A stretch of 64,000 bases of DNA from Streptomyces parvulus. Lineage in GTDB: Bacteria; Actinomycetota; Actinomycetes; Streptomycetales; Streptomycetaceae. The position numbers and the translations under genes were made by a program. The DNA lies in the NCBI RefSeq assembly GCF_014648855.1, contig NZ_BMRX01000009.1, forward strand, positions 1-64,000. The letters are read 5' to 3'. How positions within the stretch are numbered: the first letter of the stretch is position 1; each line of letters starts with the position of its first letter. Positions 8,331 through 16,586 of the stretch are shown in pieces. Under the pieces are notes generated by a model. That model worked only from the letters and a program-made list of their open reading frames with translations. It was not told where the DNA came from and made no database searches.

Positions 8331-8813
8331 ATGTCCACGACTGAATCCACCGCGTCCGGGATCGGCCCCGTCGAGGGCGCCTCCCTCTACACGGTCGACA
8401 ACCCGGCGCCGCTCATCGAAGCCCCCCGCGCGCGCACCAAGAAGACCCCGAAGTCCACCCGTGGCAACTTCGAGATGGTCGCCTGGCTGTTCATGCGCCT
8501 GTCCGGCGTGGTGCTGGTCGTCCTGGTCATCGGCCACCTGCTCATCCAGCTGGTGCTGGACGGCGGCGTCTCGAAGATCGGCTTCGCCTTCGTGGCCGGC
8601 CGCTGGGCCTCGCCGTTCTGGCAGGTCTGGGACCTGGCGATGCTCTGGCTCGCGATGCTGCACGGCGGCAACGGCCTGCGCACGGTCATCAACGACTACG
8701 CGGAGCGCCCGAACACCCGCCTGTGGCTGAAGGGCCTGCTCTACACCGCCACGGTGTTCACCATCCTGCTGGGCACGCTGGTGATCTTCACCTTCGACCC
8801 GAACATCCGCTAG
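8331..8813 (+). CDS. sdhD: Succinate dehydrogenase hydrophobic membrane anchor subunit
   Basis: A 160-residue partner of SdhC. A hydrophilic head of about 50 residues precedes three helices (about 53-75, 96-120 and 137-156). The segment FEMVAWLFMRLSGVVL carries the conserved Arg and Ser of the quinone pocket, and IGHLLIQ holds a likely heme or quinone-site His. It starts five bases after the sdhC stop, so the pair should be made together. The end of the third helix (FTFDPNIR) matches actinobacterial homologues. Twenty bases separate it from sdhA. Confidence 0.9.
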   Translation: MSTTESTASGIGPVEGASLYTVDNPAPLIEAPRARTKKTPKSTRGNFEMVAWLFMRLSGVVLVVLVIGHLLIQLVLDGGVSKIGFAFVAGRWASPFWQVWDLAMLWLAMLHGGNGLRTVINDYAERPNTRLWLKGLLYTATVFTILLGTLVIFTFDPNIR

Positions 8814-8832
8814 GCACGGGGCTGCGAAAATC

Positions 8833-10587
8833 ATGAAGGTACACAAGTACGACACCGTCATCGTCGGCGCCGGTGGCGCCGGCATGCGCGCGGCCATCGA
8901 GTCGACGAAGCGCAGCCGCACCGCCGTCCTGACGAAGCTCTACCCCACCCGCTCCCACACGGGCGCCGCGCAGGGCGGCATGGCCGCCGCGCTGGCCAAC
9001 GTGGAGGAGGACAACTGGGAGTGGCACACCTTCGACACGGTCAAGGGCGGTGACTACCTGGTCGACCAGGACGCCGCCGAGATCCTGGCGAAGGAGGCCA
9101 TCGACTCGGTCCTCGACCTGGAGAAGATGGGCCTGCCCTTCAACCGGACGCCCGACGGCACGATCGACCAGCGCCGCTTCGGCGGGCACTCCCGCAACCA
9201 CGGCGAGGCGCCGGTCCGCCGCTCCTGCTACGCGGCCGACCGCACCGGCCACATGATCCTCCAGACGCTGTACCAGAACTGCGTCAAGGAGGGCGTGGAG
9301 TTCTTCAACGAGTTCTACGTCCTGGACCAGCTGATCACCGAGGTCGACGGCGTCAAGAAGTCGTCCGGCGTCGTCGCCTACGAGCTGGCGACCGGCGAGA
9401 TCCACGTCTTCCAGGCGAAGTCCGTGATCTACGCCTCCGGCGGCACCGGCAAGTTCTTCAAGGTGACCTCCAACGCGCACACCCTCACCGGCGACGGCCA
9501 GGCGGCCGTCTACCGGCGCGGACTGCCGCTGGAGGACATGGAGTTCTTCCAGTTCCACCCGACCGGCATCTGGCGCATGGGCATCCTGCTGACGGAGGGC
9601 GCCCGCGGTGAGGGCGGCATCCTGCGCAACAAGGACGGCGAGCGCTTCATGGAGAAGTACGCGCCGGTCATGAAGGACCTCGCCTCCCGCGACGTCGTCT
9701 CGCGCTCCATCTACACGGAGATCCGCGAGGGCCGCGGCTGCGGTCCCGAGGGCGACCACGTCTACCTGGACCTCACGCACCTCCCGCCGGAGCAGCTGGA
9801 CGCCAAGCTCCCGGACATCACGGAGTTCGCGCGGACCTACCTCGGCATCGAGCCCTACACGGACCCGATCCCGATCCAGCCCACCGCGCACTACGCCATG
9901 GGCGGCATCCCAACCAACGTCGAGGGCGAGGTCCTCGCGGACAACACCACCGTCGTCCCGGGCCTGTACGCGGCCGGCGAGGTGGCCTGCGTGTCGGTGC
10001 ACGGCGCCAACCGCCTGGGCACCAACTCGCTGCTCGACATCAACGTCTTCGGCCGCCGGGCCGGCATCGCCGCCGCGGAGTACTCCCAGAAGGCGGACTT
10101 CGTCGAGCTGCCCGCCGACCCGGAGTCCCTGGTCGTCGAGCAGATCGAGCGGCTGCGGTCCTCCACCGGCACCGAGCGGGTGGCGGTGCTCCGCCGCGAG
10201 CTGCAGGAGTGCATGGACGCCAACGTCATGGTGTTCCGCACCGAGCAGACGATCAAGACGGCCGTCGAGAAGATCGCCGAACTGCGCGCCCGCTACAAGA
10301 ACGTGTCGATCCAGGACAAGGGCCGGCGCTTCAACACCGACCTGCTGGAGGCCGTCGAGCTGGGCAACCTGCTCGACCTGGCCGAGGTGATGGCGGTCTC
10401 CGCCCTCGCCCGCAAGGAGTCGCGCGGCGGTCACTACCGCGAGGACTACCCCAACCGCGACGACGTCAACTTCATGCGCCACACCATGGCGTACCGCGAG
10501 GTGGGCGACGACGGCGCCGAGTCCATCCGGCTCGACTACAAGCCGGTCGTCCAGACCCGCTACCAGCCGATGGAGCGTAAGTACTGA
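8833..10587 (+). CDS. sdhA: Succinate dehydrogenase flavoprotein subunit
   Basis: The 584-residue catalytic subunit oxidises succinate to fumarate on the inner face of the membrane. The Rossmann FAD motif VIVGAGGAGMRAA is at residues 9-21. His42 in RSHTGAAQGG is the expected covalent flavin attachment site. Later landmarks are the HPTG segment of the capping domain, the SHGANRLG-type motif VHGANRLGTNSLLD, and the C-terminal SRGGHYREDYP with the active-site Arg/His region. Full length, with no odd residues seen. Its stop overlaps the sdhB start by one base (TGATG), so the flavin and iron-sulfur subunits are translationally coupled. Confidence 0.97.
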   Translation: MKVHKYDTVIVGAGGAGMRAAIESTKRSRTAVLTKLYPTRSHTGAAQGGMAAALANVEEDNWEWHTFDTVKGGDYLVDQDAAEILAKEAIDSVLDLEKMGLPFNRTPDGTIDQRRFGGHSRNHGEAPVRRSCYAADRTGHMILQTLYQNCVKEGVEFFNEFYVLDQLITEVDGVKKSSGVVAYELATGEIHVFQAKSVIYASGGTGKFFKVTSNAHTLTGDGQAAVYRRGLPLEDMEFFQFHPTGIWRMGILLTEGARGEGGILRNKDGERFMEKYAPVMKDLASRDVVSRSIYTEIREGRGCGPEGDHVYLDLTHLPPEQLDAKLPDITEFARTYLGIEPYTDPIPIQPTAHYAMGGIPTNVEGEVLADNTTVVPGLYAAGEVACVSVHGANRLGTNSLLDINVFGRRAGIAAAEYSQKADFVELPADPESLVVEQIERLRSSTGTERVAVLRRELQECMDANVMVFRTEQTIKTAVEKIAELRARYKNVSIQDKGRRFNTDLLEAVELGNLLDLAEVMAVSALARKESRGGHYREDYPNRDDVNFMRHTMAYREVGDDGAESIRLDYKPVVQTRYQPMERKY

Positions 10588-11360
10588 TGGCTACCCCTGT
10601 CATGGAGAAGAGCGACTCGGCCCCCGAGCCCGGCTTCGCCGACTCCCCTTACATCACGGTCACCTTCCGCGTCCGCCGGTTCAACCCGGAGGTCGCCGCC
10701 GAGGCCGCCTGGGAAGACTTCCAGCTGGAGATCGACCCCAAGGAGCGCGTCCTCGACGCGCTGCACAAGATCAAGTGGGACCTGGACGGAAGCCTGACCT
10801 TCCGCCGCTCCTGCGCGCACGGCATCTGCGGGTCGGACGCCATGCGGATCAACGGCAAGAACCGGCTGGCCTGCAAGACGCTGATCAAGGACCTCAGCCC
10901 CGAGAAGCCGATCACGGTCGAGCCCATAAAGGGCCTGACGGTCCTGAAGGACCTGGTCGTCGACATGGAGCCGTTCTTCCAGGCGTACCGGGACGTGATG
11001 CCCTTCCTGATCACGAAGGACACCAACGAGCCGACGCGCGAGCGCCTGCAGTCCGCCGAGGACCGCGAGCGCTTCGACGACACGACCAAGTGCATCCTGT
11101 GCGCCGCCTGCACCTCGTCGTGCCCGGTGTTCTGGAACGACGGGCAGTACTTCGGCCCCGCCGCGATCGTGAACGCCCACCGCTTCATCTTCGACTCGCG
11201 CGACGAGGCCGGGGAGCAGCGGCTGGAGGTCCTCAACGACCGCGACGGCGTCTGGCGCTGCCGTACGACCTTCAACTGCACGGACGCCTGCCCGCGCGGC
11301 ATCGAGGTCACCAAGGCGATCGCGGAGGTGAAGCGGGCGCTGATCACGCGCCGCTTCTGA
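10587..11360 (+). CDS. sdhB: Succinate dehydrogenase iron-sulfur subunit
   Basis: The 257-residue electron-transfer subunit passes electrons from flavin to quinone. All three cluster motifs are present: the plant-ferredoxin type [2Fe-2S] set (SCAHGICGSDAM plus a later Cys in RLAC), the [4Fe-4S] motif CILCAACTSSCP, and the [3Fe-4S] motif CTDACPRGI preceded by TTFNC. It is the last gene of the sdhCDAB operon; the operon closes with a very strong hairpin 18 bases after the stop. The gene order C-D-A-B is standard for this enzyme. Confidence 0.97.
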   Translation: MATPVMEKSDSAPEPGFADSPYITVTFRVRRFNPEVAAEAAWEDFQLEIDPKERVLDALHKIKWDLDGSLTFRRSCAHGICGSDAMRINGKNRLACKTLIKDLSPEKPITVEPIKGLTVLKDLVVDMEPFFQAYRDVMPFLITKDTNEPTRERLQSAEDRERFDDTTKCILCAACTSSCPVFWNDGQYFGPAAIVNAHRFIFDSRDEAGEQRLEVLNDRDGVWRCRTTFNCTDACPRGIEVTKAIAEVKRALITRRF

Positions 11361-11377
11361 CCCGCGGGACGACCGCC

Positions 11378-11420
11378 ACGGCCGAGGGCCCCGATCGACG
11401 CGATCGGGGCCCTCGGCCGT
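11378..11420 (+). terminator. Terminator of the sdhCDAB operon
   Basis: A perfect 20-base-pair stem (11378-11397 with 11401-11420) and a three-base ACG loop stand 18 bases after sdhB. It is one of the two strongest hairpins in the window. Only a short T-rich stretch follows. Confidence 0.85.
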
Positions 11421-11464
11421 TGTGCGCCCCCGGGCGGCGGCGGTGCCGCCCGGACGACGGGGCG

Positions 11465-11731
11465 TCAGCCGCGCAGCGGGCGGCCTTCCTTGTCCGTGCG
11501 GTCGTTGCTGACCAGGAAGATGATGCCGTCGATCAGCGCCCAGAAGCCGAGACCGCCGCAGGTGAGCAGCTGGGCCACGCCGACGCCGACCGAGCCGACG
11601 TAGAAGCGGCCGATGCCCAGGGTGCCCAGGAAGAGCTGGAGGATGCCGGCGACGATCTTCGACTTGTCCGAGTACGGACGGCCCTGCGGGTCGACACCGT
11701 AGGGAGCGGCGGTGTTCGGGGGGACGGTCAT
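11465..11731 (-). CDS. TM2 domain membrane protein, 88 residues
   Basis: A short protein with one TM2 domain, two membrane helices joined by a small polar turn. The typical order is KSKIVAGILQLFLGTLGIGR, then FYVGS, then LLTCGGLGFWALIDGI. The N-terminus carries GVDPQGRPYSDKS. TM2 proteins have no settled function in bacteria. It is closely related, at both protein and DNA level, to the second TM2 gene at 12345-12809, with the DUF2752 gene between them, which points to a local duplication. An AT-rich 204-base region with an ATAATATT stretch lies upstream and likely holds its promoter. Confidence 0.85.
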   Translation of the reverse strand: MTVPPNTAAPYGVDPQGRPYSDKSKIVAGILQLFLGTLGIGRFYVGSVGVGVAQLLTCGGLGFWALIDGIIFLVSNDRTDKEGRPLRG

Positions 11732-11935
11732 GGTGGTGCTCCTGGAAGGATGTGGGACGGACCGGGGCGGGATGGCCCCGGCGGCCCAGGAGGGAACACC
11801 GCTGATCGCACGCTCGACGCACGGCGGCTCACGTCAGTGACGTGGCCGTCCCCCCCTGTGCGTGACGAAGCGTAGGAGACGGGTGGGTCAGTTGGGAAAT
11901 ATTATGATCCAACGTTCCCGTTTCGTGATCATTGC

Positions 11936-12352
11936 TCATACGACGTTGCGTACGACCGTCCAGGCCACCGCGGTCAGCAGGATCAGCGCCTGGCCCCACG
12001 GGGCGATCGCGGGGCGGTAGGAGCGGCCGCGCAGGCCCTCCACCGTCCAGCGGGCCCACAGGGCCAGCGCGAACGGCGCGGCGAGCAGCAGGGCGCGGTT
12101 GTCCAGCCAGGCCGCGGCGAGGTGACCGTGCATCAGGTCGTAGACCATGCGCGTGGCGCCGCAGGCCGGGCAGAGCAGCCCGGTGACGAAGCGGAAGGGG
12201 CACTGGGGCAGCGGATGGCCGCCCTCGTGCGGGTCGGTGCCCCACAGGTACCCCGCACCGGCGGCGCCCGCGACGAGCACCGCGAGGGGTGCGGCCGCGG
12301 GATGCCACCGGCGCCGCCGGCCGGACGGCGCGGTCGGCACGGCCTCAGCCAC
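11936..12352 (-). CDS. DUF2752 membrane protein
   Basis: A 138-residue membrane protein with the DUF2752 signature: a Cys-rich turn, GLLCPACGATRMVYDLMHG, then AAWLDNRALLL between membrane helices at about 20-38, 88-105 and 117-134. The two close Cys residues could bind metal or form a disulfide, but the family's role is unknown. Its ATG overlaps the end of the upstream TM2 gene by eight bases, so the pair is translationally coupled. DUF2752 and TM2 genes side by side are common in actinomycetes, suggesting they act in one envelope process. Confidence 0.85.
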   Translation of the reverse strand: MAEAVPTAPSGRRRRWHPAAAPLAVLVAGAAGAGYLWGTDPHEGGHPLPQCPFRFVTGLLCPACGATRMVYDLMHGHLAAAWLDNRALLLAAPFALALWARWTVEGLRGRSYRPAIAPWGQALILLTAVAWTVVRNVV

Positions 12353-12809
12353 GCAGGACGCGGCCCTGGTCGTCCGTGCGGTCGTTGCTGACCAGGTACA
12401 TGATGCCGTCGATCAGTGCCCAGAAGCCGAGGCCGCCGCAGGTCAGCAGCTGGGCCACGCCTATGCCGACGGAGCCGACGTAGAAGCGGCCGATGCCGAA
12501 GCTGCCGAGGAAGAGCTGGAGCACACCGGCGACGATCTTCGACTTGTCCGAGTACGGGCGTCCGTAGGGGTCGTAGCCGTAGGGGGCGCCCGGGTCGGTG
12601 ACGTAGTAGCCCGGCCCCGGCGGGGGGTAACCGGGGGTCTGGTAGCCGGGAGCGCCCTGCGGGTAGCCGGGGGTCTGGTAGCCGCCGGGCGGGGGCTGCT
12701 GGCCGCCCTGGGGGTAGCCGTAGGGGCCGGACTGCCCTGCCGGGCCCGCGCCCTGGTTCGGGTAGCCGTAGCCGGGCGGCTGGGAAGGCTGGGGCGGCTG
12801 CTCGCTCAC
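12345..12809 (-). CDS. TM2 domain protein with Pro/Gly/Tyr-rich head
   Basis: A 154-residue protein made of a disordered N-terminal region of about 85 residues rich in Pro, Gly, Tyr and Gln (repeats such as GYQTPGYP), followed by a TM2 domain almost identical to that of the 88-residue neighbour. It starts with GTG at 12809 after a TAGGAGTG site. The Tyr/Pro head resembles those on many Streptomyces membrane proteins and may drive loose protein-protein contacts. It is first gene of a two-gene unit with DUF2752. The function is unknown. Confidence 0.85.
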   Translation of the reverse strand: MSEQPPQPSQPPGYGYPNQGAGPAGQSGPYGYPQGGQQPPPGGYQTPGYPQGAPGYQTPGYPPPGPGYYVTDPGAPYGYDPYGRPYSDKSKIVAGVLQLFLGSFGIGRFYVGSVGIGVAQLLTCGGLGFWALIDGIMYLVSNDRTDDQGRVLRG

Positions 12810-12976
12810 AGTGGGTCACTCCTAGGGACGGGAAAAGCTGCCGGTCATATTGCAGGACCGGAGCCGCGAAGGAGAAGCCGGGGCCGGGAACGGCCGTCCG
12901 TCCGGGCGGGTGACGGCGCCGCTGCGTCGCCGCCCGGTCCGTCCGTACGGCGCCCGCGCACACCTAATCTGACGTC

Positions 12977-13387
12977 ATGTCAGATCATGAGTCGTACGAA
13001 CTGCTCGGGTTCGACAACGTGCTGCTGCCCGTCGGGAACCTCGGCGAGGCCGTCGACTTCTACGCGCGGGCCGGCTTCACCGTCGCCTACCGGCTCGACG
13101 AGGCCGGGATCGCGCTGCTGAAGGTGGGCGGCGAGACGCCCGGTCTGCTGCTGCGGGCGGAGGAGGAGTTCGGCCGGCAGCCGCCGATGTGGCCCTCGGC
13201 CCGGGTGTGGCTGGAGACGACCGACGCCCGCCGGGCCACCGCCGCGCTGCGGGAGGCCGGGGTGCCGACGCTCGACGAGCCGTTCCCGGTGGCCACCGGC
13301 TGGACGGTGGAGTTCGCCGACCCGTGGGGCAACGTCATCGGCCTGACCGACTACTCCAAGCGCCCGGAGCTGGGCCGCCGCCCCTGA
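12977..13387 (+). CDS. VOC superfamily (glyoxalase/bleomycin-resistance fold) protein
   Basis: A 136-residue protein with the paired beta-alpha-beta-beta-beta modules of the vicinal oxygen chelate fold: FDNVLLPVGNLGEAVDFYA at the start and VEFADPWGNVIGLTDYS at the end. Usual members bind a metal or trap small molecules; the ligand cannot be read from sequence. The first potential metal-site residue is Asn rather than His, so a non-enzymatic binding role is possible. A TAATCT box ends six bases before the ATG, so the mRNA is probably leaderless. An inverted repeat (ATCTGAC, five bases, GTCAGAT) straddles the start codon and may be an operator or block the start. Confidence 0.85.
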   Translation: MSDHESYELLGFDNVLLPVGNLGEAVDFYARAGFTVAYRLDEAGIALLKVGGETPGLLLRAEEEFGRQPPMWPSARVWLETTDARRATAALREAGVPTLDEPFPVATGWTVEFADPWGNVIGLTDYSKRPELGRRP

Positions 13388-13432
13388 ACCGTGCCGGCGC
13401 GGCGCCCGTGACGCGGGCCACCATCCCCCGTG

Positions 13433-13491
13433 TTGAACATGTTCAAAAGCAGGTCTACAGTCAGTCCTGTCAGCGTTTTGAACGCGTTCAA
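13433..13491 (+). promoter_or_regulatory. Promoter flanked by two TTGAAC palindromes (likely TetR operators)
   Basis: Two 14-base palindromes, TTGAACATGTTCAA (13433-13446) and TTGAACGCGTTCAA (13478-13491), lie with centres 45 bases apart. The first contains a -35 box (TTGAAC), followed after exactly 17 bases by TACAGT (13456-13461) as the -10. The second lies just before the ribosome site of the gene at 13505. One site covers the -35 and the other the early transcript, the usual layout for repression. The TetR gene two genes downstream is the obvious candidate. Confidence 0.7.
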
Positions 13492-13504
13492 GAAGGGGTG
13501 GGGC

Positions 13505-13912
13505 ATGGACCGCACCGTCATCGCCTACGTCATCTACCTGGCCGTCAGCATCGGTCTGACCGTCTGGGTGGCCCGCACGCTCAGCCGCAACGGACGGGTC
13601 TTCCTCTCCGACGTCCTGCACGGCAACGAGAAGCTGGCCGACGCCGTCAACCACCTCCTGGTGGTCGGCTTCTACCTGGTCAACCTCGGCTTCGTCGCCC
13701 TCTACCTGAGCGGCGACGAGACCATCACCGACACCCGCGGCATCTTCGAGGCCCTCTCGACCAAGCTCGGCGTGGTGCTGCTGGTCCTCGGCGTGATGCA
13801 CCTGGGCAACGTCTACGTGCTCAACAGGATCCGGCGGCGCGGCATGATGGAGCGGGAGCAGGTGCCCCCGGTCCCGCCGCAGGGCTGGGTGGCCCCGACG
13901 GCCGGAGCCTGA
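13505..13912 (+). CDS. Small integral membrane protein under TTGAAC-palindrome control
   Basis: A 135-residue protein with three likely helices (about 5-25, 44-68 and 86-108) and a Pro-rich cytoplasmic tail ending QGWVAPTAGA. Between the first two helices is a conserved-looking segment, LSRNGRVFLSDVLHGNEKLAD, broken here as the polar loop. I recognise it only as a common streptomycete membrane protein with no known role. The ATG at 13505 follows GAAGGGG. It is the first of three genes (membrane protein, DCC oxidoreductase, TetR) packed with 4- and 10-base gaps, so it is probably autoregulated by that TetR protein. Confidence 0.75.
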   Translation: MDRTVIAYVIYLAVSIGLTVWVARTLSRNGRVFLSDVLHGNEKLADAVNHLLVVGFYLVNLGFVALYLSGDETITDTRGIFEALSTKLGVVLLVLGVMHLGNVYVLNRIRRRGMMEREQVPPVPPQGWVAPTAGA

Positions 13913-13916
13913 GCCG

Positions 13917-14405
13917 ATGGCTCCCGCTCCCGGGACGACGGCCGGCGCCCCCGTGCGCCGGCTCACCGTCCTCTACGACGCCGAGTGCTCCCTGTGCACC
14001 CACGTACGGGACTGGCTGCTGCGCCAGCCCCGCCTGGTGGAGCTGGACCTGGTCCCGGCCGGCTCCGACGAGGCCCGCCGGCGGCTGCCCGGCCTCGACC
14101 ACGCGGCCACCCTGGACGAGGTCACCGCCGTCGGCGACGCCGGCCAGGTCTACCGGGGCGCCGCCGCCTGGGTCGTCGTCCTATGGGCCCTGCGCGAGCA
14201 CCGCGCCCTCGCCCACCGGCTCAGCACCCCCGCGGGCGCCCGGCTCGCCCGCGGGGCCGTGCTGGCCGCCGCGAAGTGGCGGGGCGGGGGGCAGCGGTGG
14301 GGCGGCAACGGGTACCGCCGGGCCGACGGGTGGGTGTACGAGCCGGGCCTCGGCTGGAGGTACGCCGGACCCGGGTGTGACGACGGCGCCTGCGCCACTG
14401 GTTAG
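13917..14405 (+). CDS. DCC family (DUF393) thiol-disulfide oxidoreductase-like protein
   Basis: A 162-residue protein with the DCC signature: LYDAECSLCTHVRDWLL near residues 19-35, with the DxxCxxC pattern that gives the family its name. The rest of the N-terminal half fits a thioredoxin-like fold (VELDLVPAGSDEARRRLPGL). The C-terminal 60 residues are Trp/Gly-rich (GGNGYRRADGW) and specific to this group. The family is thought to do disulfide chemistry, but the partner is unknown. It starts four bases after the membrane-protein gene, and a leaderless-type box for the TetR gene lies over its last codons. Confidence 0.85.
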   Translation: MAPAPGTTAGAPVRRLTVLYDAECSLCTHVRDWLLRQPRLVELDLVPAGSDEARRRLPGLDHAATLDEVTAVGDAGQVYRGAAAWVVVLWALREHRALAHRLSTPAGARLARGAVLAAAKWRGGGQRWGGNGYRRADGWVYEPGLGWRYAGPGCDDGACATG

Positions 14406-14415
14406 GCTCGCTCCC

Positions 14416-15159
14416 GTGCCTGCGAAGAACGACGGCCCCGACGACGGCGCCCCCCTCACCAAGTCCGAGCAGACCCGCGCGCTGATCCTGGAGACGGCCA
14501 TGCGGCTGTTCCAGGAACGCGGCTACGACCGGACCACGATGCGGGCCATCGCCCAGGAGGCCGGGGTCTCCGTCGGGAACGCGTACTACTACTTCGCGGG
14601 CAAGGAGCACCTGATCCAGGGCTTCTACGACCGGATCGCCGCCGAGCACCAGGCGGCGGTCCGCGAGGTGCTGGCCGCGGAGAGCGACCTGGAGGCCCGG
14701 CTGGCGGGCGTGCTGAAGGTCTGGCTGGACATCGCCACGCCGTACCACGAGTTCGCGGTGCAGTTCTTCAAGAACGCCGCCGACCCGGACAGCCCGCTCA
14801 GCCCCTTCTCCCCCGAGTCGGAGCACGCGCGCCAGGAGGCCATCAGCATCCACCGCGCGGTGCTGGCCGGCGCGAAGACCAAGGTCCCCGAGGACCTGCG
14901 GGAGATCCTGCCGGAGCTGATGTGGCTCTCCCAGATGGGCCTCGTCCTGTACTGGATCTTCGACCGGACGGAGGGGCGCGAGCGCAGCTACCGGCTCGCC
15001 GAACGCGGCGCCCGGCTCACCGCGCGCGGTGTCGTGCTGGCCCGCTTCCGGGTCCTGCGGCCCCTGGTGCGCGAGGTGCACGAACTGTTCAGGGACTTCC
15101 TGCCGGGCATGACGCGGGCGCTGCCGGACCCGGGCCGCAGGTCCTCCGGTCAGGCCTGA
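14416..15159 (+). CDS. TetR family transcriptional regulator
   Basis: A 247-residue repressor. The DNA-binding head (about residues 20-66) is canonical: TRALILETAMRLFQERGYDR, TTMRAIAQEAGVSVGNAYYY, FAGKEHLIQGFYDR. The C-terminal ligand domain is all helical and ends in a disordered tail. GTG at 14416 is preceded by TAGGCT with seven bases between, so it is likely also transcribed as a leaderless mRNA. It probably binds the TTGAAC palindromes at 13433-13491, because no other regulator is nearby and TetR proteins commonly control adjacent genes. Similar heads occur in regulators of fatty-acid or lipid genes, but the ligand is unknown. Its 3' end overlaps the convergent phosphoesterase by 10 bases. 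Confidence 0.92.
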   Translation: MPAKNDGPDDGAPLTKSEQTRALILETAMRLFQERGYDRTTMRAIAQEAGVSVGNAYYYFAGKEHLIQGFYDRIAAEHQAAVREVLAAESDLEARLAGVLKVWLDIATPYHEFAVQFFKNAADPDSPLSPFSPESEHARQEAISIHRAVLAGAKTKVPEDLREILPELMWLSQMGLVLYWIFDRTEGRERSYRLAERGARLTARGVVLARFRVLRPLVREVHELFRDFLPGMTRALPDPGRRSSGQA

Positions 15160-16550
15160 CGGGACGCCAGCTCGATCACCGTGATGTCCGACTCCGCCCC
15201 CACGCGCGTGGGCGGGCCCCAGGCTCCGGCGCCGCGGCTGACGTAGAGCTGGGTGTCGCCGTAGCGCTCCAGTCCCGCCAGGGTGGGGTTGGCGGCGCCC
15301 GCGACGAGGTTGCCCGGCCAGAGCTGGCCGCCGTGGGTGTGGCCGGAGAGCTGGAGGTCGACGCCGTGGTCGACGGCGTCGTGGATCTGCACCGGCTGGT
15401 GGGCGAGCAGCACGCACGCGCGGGCGCGGTCCCGGTCGCCGAGGGCCTTGGCGTAGTCGGGGCCCTGGCCCTCGTCCTCGCCCGCGACGTCGTTGACGCC
15501 GGCGAGGTCGAAGTGGCGCAGTTCGGTGCGGGCGTTCTCCAGCGGCAGCAGGCCGAGCCGCCGCACCTCGGCGACCCACTGCTCGGCGCCGGAGAAGTAC
15601 TCGTGGTTGCCGGTGACGAAGTACGCGCCGTCCCGGGCCTTCAGACCCGCCAGTGGGGCCGCCGCCGGGCCGAGGTCCTTCACGCTGCCGTCGACCAGGT
15701 CGCCGACGACGGCGATGAGGTCGGGCTGCGTGGAGTTGATCGTGTCGACGACCATCCGCGCGAAGCCCCGGCCGAGCACCGGGCCGAGGTGGATGTCGCT
15801 GACCACGGCGATGCGGTAGCCGTGCGCCGCGCGCGGGAGCTTGGCCAGCGGCACGGTGACCCGCTTGACGGACGGGCCGTTCAGCACGCCGTACGTGCCG
15901 TGGGCGACCGTGCCGACGGCGGCCGCGGCGGCGGCGCCGGCGACCACGCGGGAGACGAAGAGCCGGCGGGAGGGCAGCGCGAGGGAACCGGCGGGGGCCT
16001 CGGCCGGCGGCGGCGCGCCGACGGGGCCGTCCGTGGCGGCGGGTTCGTCACTGGCGACGGGTCGGTCCCCGGCGGTGGGGCCGTCCGTGTCCGTGGGTCC
16101 GACCGTGTCCGTGGGGCCGTCCGTGCGGGCGGGCCCGGCCGTACCCGTGGGCTCCGGTCGTTCGGACGGGGCCGTGCCGGCCGGTATCCGCTCCTGGCCC
16201 GCGGGCCCGGCGCTCGCGGGCGCACCCGCCCGCCGCTCCAGGAACCGCCGCAGCAGCGGGCGGACGACCTCGCCGGCCAGCAGCGCGAGCAGCAGGTACA
16301 TGGAGAGCGCCAGCCACAGGAAGCCCGGCCAGGCCAGGATCTGCTGGAGCCGGAAGGGGGCGCCCGCGCGCTCGGCGACCAGGGCGCCGACGGCCAGCAC
16401 CCAGCCCCCGGCGATCACCGCACCGCCGACGCGGCGTGCGGTGCCGGGGCCCCGCGTCGTGTCGCGGAACAGGCGCCGCCACAGGTACCAGTTGGACGTC
16501 ACGAGGACGCTCACCACTGCCAGCGCGACCAGCGCGAAGACGACCACCAT
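15150..16550 (-). CDS. Membrane-anchored metallophosphoesterase
   Basis: A 466-residue envelope protein. Three helices (about 1-20, 43-62 and 74-98) are followed by a disordered linker rich in GPT and DT repeats. Next comes an arginine motif and hydrophobic stretch (SRRLFVSRVVAGAAAA) like a Tat-type membrane segment, then the calcineurin-like domain. All metal motifs are there: VVSDIHLGP, VGDLVDG, TGNHEYFS, and SGHTHGGQLWP. Bacterial relatives cut phosphodiesters of nucleotides or lipids such as UDP-diacylglucosamine. The catalytic domain should lie outside the membrane. The last 10 bases overlap the TetR gene tail to tail. Confidence 0.9.
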   Translation of the reverse strand: MVVVFALVALAVVSVLVTSNWYLWRRLFRDTTRGPGTARRVGGAVIAGGWVLAVGALVAERAGAPFRLQQILAWPGFLWLALSMYLLLALLAGEVVRPLLRRFLERRAGAPASAGPAGQERIPAGTAPSERPEPTGTAGPARTDGPTDTVGPTDTDGPTAGDRPVASDEPAATDGPVGAPPPAEAPAGSLALPSRRLFVSRVVAGAAAAAAVGTVAHGTYGVLNGPSVKRVTVPLAKLPRAAHGYRIAVVSDIHLGPVLGRGFARMVVDTINSTQPDLIAVVGDLVDGSVKDLGPAAAPLAGLKARDGAYFVTGNHEYFSGAEQWVAEVRRLGLLPLENARTELRHFDLAGVNDVAGEDEGQGPDYAKALGDRDRARACVLLAHQPVQIHDAVDHGVDLQLSGHTHGGQLWPGNLVAGAANPTLAGLERYGDTQLYVSRGAGAWGPPTRVGAESDITVIELASRQA

Positions 16551-16586
16551 GCCGTCGTATCCCCTCGGTTGTGACGTCCGTGACGC

